Assembly: GCA_025617745.1 (NCBI GenBank)
Contig: CM046853.1
Location: 57,249,233-57,313,232 of the forward strand
Origin: Heliocidaris erythrogramma
Taxonomy: Eukaryota; Echinodermata; Echinoidea; Camarodonta; Echinometridae
Length of the DNA: 64,000 nt
Reading direction: 5' to 3'
Shown here: one piece after another, positions 32,123 to 45,200 of the stretch
How positions within the stretch are numbered: position 1 is the stretch's first letter
How the letters are laid out: every line of letters starts with the position of its first letter
Made by a program: the position numbers and the translations under genes
The notes under the pieces: model-generated
What the model was told of the DNA's origin: nothing
What the model saw: the letters and a program-made list of their open reading frames with translations, nothing else
The model's database searches: none

Positions 32123-32639
32123 ATATTTCAATAATAGCTCAACTCTTCTTACTGGATCCGTGGTCTTTTTCTTCGACAGCATACTTGAAGTTGCGTTGGA
32201 AGGTAAGGAACTGTAACGGATCACCCTTAAATGGTGTCACTTCTGGCGTTGGCAAGCTGATGTAGGCGGTCATCTTAGCGAGCTCATTAACAGCTCTTTC
32301 AATGGAGCCTCAGTGTTCATGGTAATCATACAACCCAATTGGCATACGGTCTCTTGGCTAAAATGTGAAAAACCCGGATCGAGCACCAAATTTAGTTTGG
32401 GAGCCCACGAGGCTAACAATTTCGTTCTATTAACATTCCGAAAAAAAACGTGTAAAAAGGCACACCCCGCAAGACGTGACAGTCCAGGCATGGATCAGCG
32501 GCCGATTTAGAGGGGTTTTTTTTAATTATACCCCCTTTTAGAACTGATAACTTTGATTTTGGCTTGTAAGAGAATTATGGAGGAAAACTGGACCCATAAA
32601 GTCTGATACCCACATTAGGTGATCAATAACAAATAACGG
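32123..32639. other. Intergenic stretch, nothing recognised
   Basis: No gene or repeat could be supported. Confidence 0.4.
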
Positions 32640-34085
32640 AATTCACGTGTAGCATGTAAATCACATTTTTCATAATTTCAAATAAATACTAGGCCTAGGG
32701 GAATTAAAATCATTTCAAAAGCTCTGTTTTCATGTGTTAACCTATGGGAGCTGGAAGCCCAAAAGCATGCATATTCCCGGGGATTTATGGGGGTTTACTG
32801 CAGTGGCGGCACCAGGATTTTTAAAGTGGGGGGGGGGGCAAATGGGGGGCAAAAGAAAATGTTGGGGGGGCAGGGGCGGATGCAGGATTGAGTAAAAGAG
32901 GTGGTACAAAAATGAAAGTTTGTCAAAACGTAGACCCGTAGACTTCTCAAAAAGTCGCTCAGTGGGGGGGGGGGGGGACAAAAAAAAATTCTCACCAAAC
33001 TTCAAAAAAACGCTCAGTAAAGGGGTTATGGGGCCCAGTTTCCCTCCATAATTCCCTGACAAGCAAAAAAAAAAAAACCAAGAAAGACGGCGTCAAGTAA
33101 AGACAAAATTTTTCCACCCTTTTATTTTTTTCACTCCGAAAATTATTGGGGGGGCAACTGGGGGGGGGGGGGGGGCAAAGCTTTTCAGAGCTTTAAATGG
33201 CATGTAAATCAAATTTTTCATAATTTCAAATAAATACTAGGGGAATTAAAATCATTTCAAAACCTCTGTTTTCATGTGTTAACCTATGGGAGCTGGAAGG
33301 CCAAAAGCATGCATATTCCCGGGGATTTATGGGGGTTTACTGGACTCATCAAGCCTTAATTATACCTTTTCAGAGCTTTAAATTTCATGTAAATCACATT
33401 TTTTACATGTTCAAATAAAGCAAAGGGAATTATAATCACCCTAAAATTCCTTGTTTTCGCGTGTAAACCTATGGCAGGTAAGACCTTTTTGGTCAAAAGC
33501 ATGCATATTCCTGGGGATTTATGGGGGTCTTTTCAATTTTTTGAGCCTTCACTAATCTTTTTCAAAGCCTCAAATTACATATAAATCACATTTCTTATAT
33601 TTTCAAATAAAAATTACGGGAATTATAATCATCCTAAAATTCCTTGTTTTCACATGTAAACCTATGGCAGGCGAGACTTTTTGGGGGTCAAAAACATGCT
33701 TATTCCCGTTGATTTATGCGGGGTCTATTCAACTAGTTGAGTCTAAATTATTTATTTTTTGAGCTTTAAATTTTATTGAAGGCACATTTTTCAAAATTTC
33801 GATTTAATGCTGGGGGAATTATAATCATTCAAAAATCCCCGTTTTTGCGTGTTAACCTATGGGAGATGGAAGGCCAAAAGCAGGTATATTCCCGGGGATT
33901 TATGCAGGGTTCCTTGCACTTTTAGAGCCTTCATTTATAAGTTTTTTCGGAGTCCCAAATTACATGTAAGCCACATTTACACTAAATTCCAGATAATACT
34001 AGAGGAACTATGATCATTTTTAAAATCCATGTTTTCACGTGTTAACCCTATATGGCAGATGTCTCTGTCAAAAAGCAGGCATGAT
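32640..34085. repeat. Tandem array of about 191-bp units, six diverged copies
   Basis: The phrase GCATGCATATTCCCGGGGAT followed by TTATG recurs at about 32765, 33308, 33499, 33692, 33880 and (diverged) 34073. Spacing is 188-193 bp except for the first gap, which contains an insertion. Each unit also carries TTCATGTGTTAACCTATGG or a variant. Divergence rises toward the right end. No stable reading frame was seen. Confidence 0.85.
32802..33177. mobile_element. CAG-ended insertion with poly-G tracts, splitting the first unit of the tandem array
   Basis: The array unit breaks at TTTACTG|CAGTGGCGGCACCAGG and resumes at CTTTTCAGAGCTTTAAAT. Inside lies a second CAG-type end (CAGGGGCGGATGCAGG, 32871) and G-runs at 32827, 32964 and 33160. 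It may be two nested or truncated elements. No clean right-hand TIR was found. Confidence 0.6.
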
Positions 34086-34545
34086 CCATTGCGGCATTTA
34101 TTGATATTAAACGTTCAAGAAATGTTTTTTGAACTATCCATCCTTTTTTTCGTGCAAAAATCAGACTTGAAAAAAGATAGAGTAAGATATGAAATATCAA
34201 GGAAAAAATGAGACAACTTTTATACCTATGGCGAACGTATTTTTCTGAGTCGTTTTTTTTAACACAGCAATTTACGCCTGCAAAATGCACCACGGAACTA
34301 GGTGAGAGTAATCTGTCTTGATACTATTAAAAGTCTTTGGTATTACACTGTGGTATTTTATTAGCAAGAGTCGGACCAATGTTTGTGAAGAAATCGTTAA
34401 ATGAGTTACTTATGGTCAATGGATCAGTCACAATTTCTTTTTAAAGTATTTATTGAAGCAATTCTCATTCCAAAACAATTAACATTCAAAACAACTGAAC
34501 AGTATACAACATATCACAAAAACGGTATATATGGTTTGATCATAC

Positions 34546-35840
34546 TTAACAAACAATCTGCCACTTCTTTTTATGAATCTCGAGCCGATTCTTTTTAAAA
34601 GCAATAATATGTTCTAAATTTTCTAAATGTTTAAGGGCTGGTACAAAAGAAGTAAAGAGTGGTATAACGTTTTGCATTTTACAAGAAAAAATGAAATATT
34701 TGGCAAACAAAATTACCATATTGACAAAATAAAAATGGTTAATTATAAGAGTACCAAACATAATTTCTTCATCGGTAAACAACACATTTCGTACATTTGC
34801 TTCTTTTAACCATGAAAGTATTTCATTCCATAAAGATTGTACTTTTTCACAATATATAAATAAATGAGTTAATGTTTGTTTTCGAATCTTACAGAAAGAA
34901 CCAATTGAAGAGGAGCTTGCACCTATTTTAAAAAGAAAGTTTTGTGTTGCAATCTTTCTATAAATAAGTTTAAATTGAAAATTTCTCATTTTATTGTTTA
35001 TTGATGCTTTATATAATAACGTAAAACGAGATTTCCAAATCAGTGAGTCATTCAGATTATTCTGTAAATCACTTTGCCATTTTTCTTCCTGATTTGTTTC
35101 TGAAATATTAATTGACACTTCTTTTTAAAAAAATGTTATATGTTAGTTTTGATACTTTTTTAACTTTATAAAAATCTTGCAATAAAATGTCAACACAGTA
35201 TAAGGGGAACCTTTCTCCGGGTAACCATCTCTTAAAACTCTTTTCCAACTACTAGGTAATGCCGAAAGAATTGAATAGTATAGAAAAAAAATGTGACAAA
35301 CAGTTTCTTCGGGCCTTGAGCTGGTCGAAAGACAAAAAAAGATCCATCGATGTTTAATATATCATTTACATACATCATATCACCACCAAAATGCGTAATA
35401 TTAAGAGGTTTTCCACCTATCAAAATGTGAGAATTCAAACAGAGTGGTTGTGTAATAATTTCTTTAAATTTTACTAGGTTGTAGTATTTGTAGTAACTCC
35501 ATGCAATCAATTTATCATTCCAGAATGGATCCACATATTCATTGAAAATCAAATGATCAGACGATAGATTTCCATTGAAAAAAGTATCACCTCCCATATG
35601 TTTAAGAGACTGTTTAAAAAACATTTTCCATTTTCCATTATTTCCATCGTCAAGATATCTCTTTATCCATGAAATTTTCATTGCACGGTTAAAAGACAAT
35701 AGATGGGGCATTTTAAGCCCACCTTCTGCATAATCATTATATAGCAAAGGTCGTTTTATTTTATCTTTTTTGTTACTCCATATAAATTGAAAAAGTAGTT
35801 TTTGTAAATCTGTAAACAAAGGTAAAGGAGGATCTGTAAT
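34546..35840 (-). pseudogene. L1/Tx1-like LINE ORF2 C-terminal fragment
   Basis: On the minus strand, about 35822-35232 reads LFTDLQKLLFQFIWSNKKDK, EGGLKMPHLLSFNRAMKISW. After a frame break 35118-34546 continues FQFKLIYRKIATQNFLFKIG, SFCKIRKQTLTHLFIYCEKV. These are the FIW....GGLK.P and C.C....T..HLF..C motifs of the L1-type C-terminus (zinc-knuckle-like). RT and endonuclease are absent. Frameshifted and inactive. Confidence 0.8.
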
Positions 35841-36345
35841 CAGTCACAATTTTATCATCAATACTGAAAGCAGTCTCTGGGCATTCATGAACTTTCTTTT
35901 TTATAAGGCTGTTTATGGTATCCCATGTAAGTTTAATATTAGATTTATTACGCATGAATTTGTCTGAAAAATATCTGATCTTAGTCAGAGACATTACAAA
36001 AGAATAACCCCGAGTCGGCTGGTTCGATTTGATTGGTTATGATGTCATCGATTAGTGTTGCAGTTGATTTTGTAATACGCGATGGTTTATTGATTAACGG
36101 ATAGCATAAGTTACTGTAGAGGACATTTAAAAAATTCTTAGATGAGTTTGTACTGTGTTGCAGGAGGTCAATATTGAAATCACCCATTATGTAAAGTTTC
36201 TTATTTCTATTGATAAACAAGTTAGGAGTTTATCTATGGCATCAGAAAGATCGTCTGAGTTTATAAAGGGCAGTTTGTAATTGCTGCCCCAACTATGGTG
36301 TGCTTTTCATCTTCATTATGTAATTCTACAAATATTGCACCTTTC
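35841..36345 (-). pseudogene. CR1/L2-like LINE endonuclease-linker fragment
   Basis: On the minus strand it has ..GAIFVELHNEDEKHTIVG.., LYIMGDFNIDLLQ, PLINKPSRITKSTATLIDDI (the catalytic Asp/Asn and the N.PTRIT motif of APE nucleases), then SDKFMRNKSNIKLTWDTINS (linker). It then switches abruptly, at about 35840, into the L1-like C-terminus of another family. Confidence 0.75.
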
Positions 36346-37400
36346 TTCTTTTAATGAGCTCTTATCCTGTCATTTTTGGATCACTTGGATGATGATCTAG
36401 AGACATTTAAATTTACGTCTCGACTATTCTTGGGATATAGTATATAATATTCAAGCTTCGCTTTATTTTCATAATTCACATTTCACTTTTTTAATACATA
36501 TTATCAGTTTTGTTTACAAGAAATAACAATGATAAGAATAATACAGGGTATTTTCAATAAACATAAGTACATAAAATATATGACATCCCTTTGGTTTGTT
36601 TGTTGTTTCTTGTAAAATAATGACTAACTAAATTGGATAAAAACAGTATAAAAAGTTCTCAAGGAGCCTAAAGTAAAAGCAAAGCTCGTTGGTTGTAGGC
36701 TCCAGAGAGTAATGCAATATGAGTCTTACAAAGTTGTGAGAATAAACAAGAAACGGTTAAAGAAAAGCGTAAATAAACAAGTACTGTACATGTATTATTA
36801 AAATGTACATCGAATGTGAATGACTAATTGTCGAAGAATACTTAAATGCAAATCAATAAAGTATGGATTTATGCACAAAATTATCCCGGGATTACCAAGT
36901 GGCAGTTAACCATGCCCCTATAATGCCGTCATTTTTGTACAATAACTGATATGACCGGCAATGATTACACATCATGTACCAACACCATGGTAAGTACACA
37001 TGATGGTGTAACGAGCTAAATTCTAACGAATTAATTCGTTTTAAAATTCGGTTGTTGTCATTTCTCTGTTCATGTTGCTATGCACTTTTTATATTCTTTG
37101 TTTACACAAATTTTATTTGCTACCATGAACCGTAATTATGTGTACATTTTCGTTACTTTGATACATTGACATGAATAAGATGAGATGCAGTACAGTCAAT
37201 AAGAAAATCCATTAAATATTACCCTTTCTCACTTTATTTGATTGTTACTCATGTTTGTGTTTTTATAAGTCTAAAAAATCAAAGAGAGGGAACTGAAGAA
37301 AAAAGAGCATTTGGCAGGTTTTTCATAAGACATGACTAGCTTTGAGTGTGATGTGATAATGCGAGTAAGAGAGAAGAAACTAAGACTGGGTTAACATATC
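36346..37400. other. AT-rich intergenic stretch, nothing recognised
   Basis: It may include more of the LINE remnants at its left edge. A 16-bp palindrome AACGAATTAATTCGTT lies near 37024. No gene was recognised. Confidence 0.4.
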
Positions 37401-37475
37401 TGTAAAGCGCTTAGAGACACCGTAGATGTATTCAGCGCTATATAAATTCGAAATATTATCATTATAATAATATCT
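37401..37475 (+). repeat. SINE/LINE 3'-tail with (ATT)n-like end
   Basis: TGTAAAGCGCTTAGAGACAC...CAGCGCTATATAAATTCGAA followed by ATT-rich repeats is the typical 3' tail of CR1/L2-mobilised elements. A shorter relative, TGTAAAGCGCTTAGCAACGC, lies at 62692. Confidence 0.6.
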
Positions 37476-38314
37476 GAAAGGTAATATTGCACAATAACAA
37501 GGGTTATTTAAATGAAAGAAAACAGTGAGACTGACCTATTGTCCAATCAAAGAGTTTTCCCCACGTTCTGACAACGGTATGAAAATCCTCCACCCTTTCC
37601 TCGTTTTTTGAAAGAAATTATTTTGTTTTTAAATTTTCTAAACAAATACTTTCATTTTATAACAAACGATTTTTTCATCCAATGGTCGCCTGTCTCCACG
37701 TCTGTCTCCACTATTTCGTTGTCCATACAGTGTTGGCAGATTTCAGATGGTCAGATACACGGGAACAAAATGCGGGCTTGCTATCCATATGTAAAGTTGG
37801 ACACCTTTATAAGTTACAGTAGAGGATTAAAATAGTATAATTCACTGAAGAAGATGAGAGACATAATGAAGAAGAGAGATTAGTGTGCAGATATGTGAGC
37901 GATGAAATGCAGATGACAGATACAAAATAGTTGAAAATTAAATGCTTTACAATGTGGAAAGTTTCTTATGTCAACACAAAATATACATGTCATTGCTATT
38001 TCTTGCAAAAAAATACAATCGTTCCATTCAGATCGTATATTTCGAGGCACGGTGAAGGGGCATTCCCATTGGTCACAAAAAAAAAAATCAACTGACGCAG
38101 CACTGTTGGTCAGTGTTTTAACAGAATGGGCAACCATGTACGTTGAAAAATTCTCTAAGATAAAAATTGAAATAAAAAAGTATCCCTCCCTGGTACAAGA
38201 AATTTCCCTCCGACGATGATTACCCAGCTGCAGTGAAATTTCCCATTCCTCACCTCATATAAGTCATTTTGGCCTACCTATGTATCTGAAATAAAAGAAA
38301 TAAAACCTGATTTA

Positions 38315-38515
38315 GAAAAATGTGGTCATGTCGTTCATTCACTTGACTTTCAATCGAAAGGTTCGGGATTCGAATTCCTACCCGATAACACTTTTGGCTA
38401 GGACATTTAATCTACATTTACACTATCTACCCAGGTGAAAATGGGTACCTGATACTCTTGAACAATGTTGGCATCTCTGACCGCTCGGCTTAATCAGGGT
38501 AATAGTAGACTCTAA
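38315..38515 (+). mobile_element. tRNA-derived SINE, Glu-like head
   Basis: A degenerate tRNA head with anticodon loop CTTTCAA (TTC, Glu by position) and B box GGGATTCGAATTCC is followed by a body with ACCCAGGTGAAAATGGGTAC, a phrase I know from SINEs of several marine invertebrates. It ends near GCTTAATCAGGGTAATAG. No simple-repeat tail is evident. Confidence 0.6.
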
Positions 38516-38610
38516 AAACTAACTCAAAAGATAGGCTTACATGAAATATGAAGAGCAAGTCAGTATAAAGTACATGTATATGCCTACTCATAAAAGAGGG
38601 TTACATGTCG

Positions 38611-39026
38611 TTTTTCCGAAGGTTCGTATTTCCGAAGGTTCGTTTTTCCGAAGGTTCATAATTCCGAAGGTTCGTTATTCCGAAGGTTCGTTACTCCGAA
38701 GGTTCGTTTTTCCGAAGGTTCGTTTTTCCGAAGGTTCTTTTTTCCGAAAATGAAATAGGGTTCATAATTCCGAAGGTTCGTATTTCCGAAAATGAAATGA
38801 GGTTCGTATTTCCGAAAATGAAAAAGGGTTCGTATTTCCGAAAATGAAATAGGGTTCGTATTTCCGAAAATGAAAAAGGGTTCGTATTTCCGAAAATGAA
38901 AAAGGGTTCGTATTTCCGAAAATGAAATAGGGTTCGTATTTCAGAAAATGAAAAAGGGTTCGTATTTCAGAAAATGAAAAAGGGTTCGTATTTCCGAAAA
39001 TGAAAAAAGGTTATAAATTCAGAAAA
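38611..39026 (+). repeat. Minisatellite, TTCCGAAGGTTCG-type units
   Basis: About 30 short units built from TTCCGAAGGTTCG and TTCCGAAAATGAAAAAGGG (with A/T variants) are arranged head to tail. The left third is pure TTCCGAAGGTTCGT. The right two thirds alternate with the AATGAAA(A/T)AGGG spacer. The units are open in several frames, so ORFs over the array mean nothing. Confidence 0.92.
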
Positions 39027-39099
39027 TATGGCGTCAATCCGTATTTCGGATAGGGAGGAGGGGAAAGACGGCCAAGTGTAAAGATATTCATTTCGTACT

Positions 39100-40705
39100 C
39101 AATAATCATAACAATGATGATAACAATTATAATAAAATCCAGAGAAATAGCCATTATATTATCGTAATTCCTATCAATATTATCATTATTATTATTATGA
39201 TTATTATTGTTATTATAATTATTATTATTATCATCATTATTGTTATTATTATTAATATTATTATCATTATTATCATTGTTCCTATTATAATAACCAATAT
39301 TTGTGAGCGAGCGTAGAGAGCGAGCGCCTCAGGAATACATGTTTCATTTCTCATAAAATGATATTACTTCGGTGATTAAAATACATACTGATGTATTGAA
39401 GAAGGTGAATGATCGGATTACGGATTAAATTTGCTACAACGAAATTGGCTTGAAGTTATTTATATAATGTATATACCGCTTTGGAAAATGAGACACACCA
39501 AAGTTCCAAGTAGATCTTTACAAGCAGAAAATGGCCACGTAATGTTTTTGAAAGGGGGAGCTGATGCCTCTTGGCAGAATATCATATTTCCCGTTTCTAC
39601 AATTTGCAAGCGAGCGAAGCGAGTTAGAAAAAAACATAAAACCCTTTTTTTTTATTGTAATGGAAATGCAATTTCGCCATCAAAAGACAAATATAGAACA
39701 TGTAATAATGAGCCATGAATAATATTACTTAACTGCTGCCGAATATGGAATATTTGGGCACTTCACTCGCCCTAATGAAGGGCGTTCCCTGTCCCAAACT
39801 ATTCCGTTTCTAAATCTTACGCGCTAGTGAGCAAGTAAAAAAAAGGAGATATTGTCTATAGAATAATGATTTTGTTACCAGATAATCCAAACAACGATAA
39901 CATTTTGAGTACCTTCCCGCCCACAGATAAGGATAGCCGACCATCTCGCTTCCCAAAATAAAAGGATGTTCGGGCACCACGCTGCTGGATTCCAGCGAGC
40001 CAAACATTGACACTTTATTATCTTTAAGACATGTAAGATGTAGTTACTTCGTCAACATTCAACATAAATTGTGATTAAAAAAATACTATGAAAAGTGTAT
40101 ACTAAAAATAAGGTGGGGGCGTCCTGCATCCCTAGCCCTCAGAGCCATCTATTACAGAGTTTGGCCAACTCGGCTCCATGTAGGTAGCAATATGGCGCTT
40201 GTTGCTTTGTTAGGCAAGCACTAAACAAAGGAATATACGCCATGTTGTGCCCAAATAAACCGAGTTGGCCGAAGTCTGTAATATGGCTCTGTAGATGACT
40301 CTACAAGCCCTCCCCTCCGGTCCCCAAAACAACAACAACAATAAAAACAACAACATAATATTACAGAGAGTTCATAAAGGAGTCACTGCTATGTTTAATA
40401 AATAGCCTGGCAAGTAGCACAACATATTATAACAAACATATTATTGATACGTATAGGCTATAGGCCAATTATACGATCATGACAAGGGAAATAAAAGAAG
40501 CAATAGTAGAGTAACCGGTGCAATATCTAAGTCTGGTCGCATAACTCCATCCAAAATGACATCGTCATCGTAATTCTGGGTAGTCCACTTCATAATAACA
40601 ATTGTAATAATAATAATAACAATAATAACAACAATAATATCAATAATAAAAATTATAATACTGATAATATTAGTAATAATAATAATAAAAATTATAAAAC
40701 AGATA
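39100..40705. other. ATT/AAT-rich microsatellite region, no gene
   Basis: ATT/TTA simple repeats lie at 39175-39290 and AAT-type repeats at 40600-40690. In between no motif could be assigned. Confidence 0.6.
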
Positions 40706-40714
40706 CACACAGAG

Positions 40715-40945
40715 AAATTTTTACAAAAATTATGTAAAAAGTTATGTTAAATAGGAACTCCATAAATTTTTTGTAAAATTTACATAACAAAATGTTTTAC
40801 AAAAATTATGTAAAAAATTATGTTAAATAGGAACTCCATAACTTTTTTGTAAAATTTACTGAACAAAATGTTTTGCCAAAATTATGTAAATTGTTTTGTT
40901 AAATAGGAACTTGTGTAAATTTTAGCTAACAAAATATTCGACGAT
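40715..40945. repeat. 76-bp tandem repeat, three copies
   Basis: TTTTACAAAAATTATGTAAA recurs with an exact period of 76 bp (units ending their TTTTAC/TTTTGC at 40724, 40800 and 40876). Each unit contains TTAAATAGGAACT. It lies just inside the left tip of the AT-rich TIR element. Confidence 0.85.
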
Positions 40946-41798
40946 AATTATGTAAAATATATTAAATATAGTAAAATATGTTAAATATAGATACTTAAAA
41001 TTCATGTGTAAATTTTACCTAACAAACAATTCCACACATGTATTAATTATGTGGTTGGGCAAATTCAGTTGCCCAATTGTTTCCTTTTTCCTCCAACCTA
41101 GGTTTAAAAAAATTAAACCTACTTGTTATGTCTTTACGTATCATTCCTAATTCCTAACATATCCTAAATTTAAGCTATCCTATCCTATATCTTAACCTGT
41201 CATATCCTAGTCCTATCCTATCTAGTTGGTACATGTTGTTGTTGTTGTTTTAAAATAGGCAAACTAGTCAATTTTGACTATTGTTGCCTTACTAAATTGC
41301 TCTTTTCACTTATACTTTGTTTGTTGATCCGTGAGTTAGAAAGGTACAGATTCCAGGATACCATGCAGGACCGCCACTCCTGCCCTGATTTTACAACGTT
41401 ATCCTGACAAGCCCGCTCGAGGTACATTTCGAGGGCGTCTTAGGAATACAAGTATTCCCTATGTCTCTCAAACGTGAGCAGGGGGCGCTCTTTATGATTC
41501 CTCATAGAACCTGATTAGAAAATCCGAATATATAAAAGCAAAATAAATACGTACACAAATTTTCTTTCTGTTTTTTTTTTTTTTAAGTAGAATATATACT
41601 GACATTAAAGGGCCTTTCAATTAAGTGAAATGACAAGAAAAGTGCACCTATACCTATAGTTAGTATGTAACTAAGTGCTTCATCTTTGAGCAGCGTATAA
41701 AAAAAAACATATTATACAGTATGATTGTACACATTAACATTCAATGGTCACAACATAAATCCTATCCGATTTACTTCGATTCCGTTCTCTTTATTTGG

Positions 41799-42282
41799 TT
41801 ACACCTTACTATCACGGTTGCCCTCTTGGCAACCAATTACAAATCGACGAGTCCTTTTGAAATATCTGACGAGTGCACCTTGTGTTTTGACACGGAGATT
41901 CTCCACTTTGCATTCCGCCTCAGAGACATTGCTCACATTTAATTCCGCAAGTAACAGGGCGCGTTGAATGATAAACCTAGGGCAAACATATAAAAAATGG
42001 TATACCGTTTCCCTCTCGTTACAAAAATCACACTTTCCAGTTGTGTGTCTTCCTGTCTTAAACAGGAAATCATTCAAACCCAAACCTGCCAAGCGTAATC
42101 TGTGAATCATTTTTCACTACTTTTGTCGGTGCAGAGATACTGAAATGATGGTTTTTCTGAGACCACTTTTTGGTATTTTCTTAATTTTGAGTTTGACCTG
42201 TCCCATCTCTTCTGCCATTCATTTTTTATGAGAATTGTTAAAATATGTTTGGTTTCTTGGATATTCAATCCATTGTTAATCT
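41799..42282 (-). pseudogene. LINE ORF2 C-terminus with CCHC motif, frameshifted
   Basis: Past the stop after the RNase H, a second frame reads NIQETKHILTILIKNEWQKR and DRSNSKLRKYQKVV. A third frame (42110-41799) gives HRLRLAGLGLNDFLFKTGRH and CDFCNERETVYHFLYVCP. That C-x2-C-x~8-H-x4-C motif closes ORF2 in this group. The two frame changes (about 42285 and 42115) lie next to short A-runs. Confidence 0.8.
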
Positions 42283-45200
42283 CTATTCTTTGTTAGTTAG
42301 GGCTGTTTTCGCATAGAAATCAGACGTTTCGTTCCCTTGGACCCCACAGTGAGATGGGATCCATTCTAAGCAGATTATTGTGCCTTTGTATTTTAGACAT
42401 GTAGCGGTGATTATAATTTCTTTTACGAAATTGTCGTTATTGTTTTCCTTGATTGCTTGAATAGCACTCAGAGAATCTGTCAAAATTACCACTTTATTAT
42501 AAACATTCAAATTTTCAAGCCACCGTAGTGCCAAGACAATTGCGGCCAATTCTGATCTGTAAGATGATGTGAAGTTTTGCATTCTTTTACATTCAACTAC
42601 CCGCATTGCAGGCACATAATAACAATCAGAGGCGCTGCCGTTTGCAGGGTCTCTAGAACCATCAGTATAAATATGCAGATTATTTTTCCACATTTTATTA
42701 ATATACTCCAGAGTTGTATTGTATTGATAAAACATGTTATCACTTTTTGACACAAGCTCATGTAGCGCCAATGACACTTCTGGTGGAGAGAGATGCCAAG
42801 GCGGCATGGGGGTAAAGACATGAGTGATTCGTTTGCATGATACATGTATATTTCATCTTCCATAACTCTCAAACCAAATGGTTTACGCACTTTCTTATTC
42901 TTTTCATATTCAAATTGCCAGCAGTTCTTCAAGGAGGATTGGAGTGGATGTGTGGGGTTTTGCCTTATTTTTGCTTTGTATACCTTACTAAGCATGGATC
43001 TTCTTAGGTCGAGTGGTAGTTCACCCGTGTCCACCTGTAAAGATTCTAAGGAAGTTCCCGGCAACGCCCCTGTACACAACTTCAGAGCTTGGTATTGAAT
43101 AGTCAGCAAGAAGTTCTTCACATGATCATGAGCCGAATCATATGCCTCAGATGCATAATCCAAGAGTGGCCTAATGACCACCTTATAGAATTTCAGAAGG
43201 CTTTTATAGCTACTTCCCCACGTAGTTCCCGCTAGTCTTTTCATGATATTTATTTTCTTTTTAGCTCTTGTTACAATAATATTTATATGCGGTCTCCATG
43301 TAAGCTTCCTGTCCAGCATTACACCTAAAAATAGATGTTCCTCCTTTGGTGGTAAAGGGACCCCATCTAAGTCAATCTGTACAATTTTGTTAGTATTGCT
43401 GAAAAATAAAGTAACAGACTTTTCTTTAGAAAGGGTAAAACCCCATTTGTTGAACCACTCATTTAGGTTATTTACGTAGATTTGTACTTTTCTTTTCAGA
43501 AAATCTATGTTTTTCCCACTCTTCCATATTACACAGTCATCAGCGTATGTAGAAATATTGACCGATGCGTCCATCGGTATATCCGATAACATCAAATTAA
43601 AAAGGACAGGACTAAGTGAGCTACCCTGGGGCAGCTCTTCCTCTATGTTATGTGTTACTGAGTAGCACTGATTTGCCCGGACCTGGAAAGAGCGCCCACT
43701 TAAGTAGTTCCATAAGAACCTAACAGTGTTGCCTTGGAAACCAAGTTTGTTCAGTTTATAAATCAATCCTTTCTTCCACAGTCTGTCATAAGCCTTCTCC
43801 ATATCAAAGAAAACGGCCAGGGTATGTTCTTTATTACCAATACTCTTTTGAATATCATTTTCTAGTTGGGTTATATTGTCTTTTGTGCTTCTTGCTTTTC
43901 TAAAAGCACTGTGACAATTTGGTAACAGACAATGTTTTTCCGTAAACCATGTCATTCGTTCCTTGATAATTTTCTCAACTATTTTGATGAAACAGGTAGT
44001 AAGAGATATAGGCCTATAGGAAGAAACATCTGTAGCTACCTTGTGTGGTTTCAATATTGGGACAATAACATAATGCTTGCACTGGGTGGGAACAATTCCT
44101 GTTACCCATATGTTATTCATGATATTTAACATTACTTCTCTCCCTTTGTATGAGAGATTTTGATATACTTCATACCCAATTCCATCTTTACCTGGAGAAG
44201 ACTCTTTACAGGTTTTTAATATTATACTTAATTCATACATGGTAAAGGGTTCATCAAGGACACTACTACTCTGTGCATCACTGAAGGATGATATGATATC
44301 GTCACATTTGCTAGCAATTTCTTTTTGTTCAGGGGTATTAACCTTGCCCTGAAAACTGTCGTTAATGGTTTTAAAATGGCTGGCGAAAGTATCCGCGACT
44401 TCACTGTCAGTGATTGCGGAACAATCCTCTCTCATGAGAACAACGTTTTTCCTGGGTGAAATACCATCATTATTGATCCTTTTGATCATACTCCAGATAT
44501 TCGATAGAGGGGTAAAACGATCAATGTTCTGACAGTATTTTTCCCAGTATAATCTTTTAGCTTGCCTTAAAGTTCTTTGAGCGATAGCTCTTTTCTTCTT
44601 GAAATCCTCCACTAAATCAGCAGAGGGCATTACATAACTTTTCGGTTTGCTCCTTGCCCTATTTCTCTCCTTTATTCTAGAGGAGCATTCTTTATTCCAC
44701 CATGGCACAGGGTTTTTCTTTATTTTCTTTGTCGCCCGATGTGCTTTCACTTTTTCCAGGGAAAACCTAATTGTTTCCATGAAAGTTTGGTACTCTATAA
44801 CCTTACCTTCATTCTGTAAGGTATCCCATTGTTCCTCAGTTAGATGCCTAAATTCATCCCAATTTACATTCTTTGTGGATAGCATTGAACAAATTTGTTG
44901 GGATTGATCAATCTTTGTATGTGTACTATTCTCATTCAATATGTTCAATTGGCATAACAGTGGGTAATGGTCACTTCCCAAACTATTGTTCAGGACTTGC
45001 CATGTTGTTTTGTTAGCTGTACAAGGAGGGGCTAAGGTTAGATCCAAACAAAAAAAATTACCCGTGTGGTAGTCTACTCTAGTAGCACTCCCATCATTCA
45101 AAATAACAAGGTTTCTCTCGTTTGCAAACTCTTCCACTACTTTACCATTTGTATCTGTTTTCTGGCTACCCCATAAAGTGTTGTGTGCATTAAAATCTCC

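Noticed and set aside
38541..39026. CRISPR-like regular repeats, or a protein of FPKVRISEG-type repeats
   Set aside because: Units are directly abutting with no unique spacers, and the genome is eukaryotic. The frames are open only because the short unit lacks stops; it is a minisatellite.
39154..39354. Ile-rich membrane protein (and similar at 40477-40710)
   Set aside because: These are translations of ATT/AAT microsatellites.
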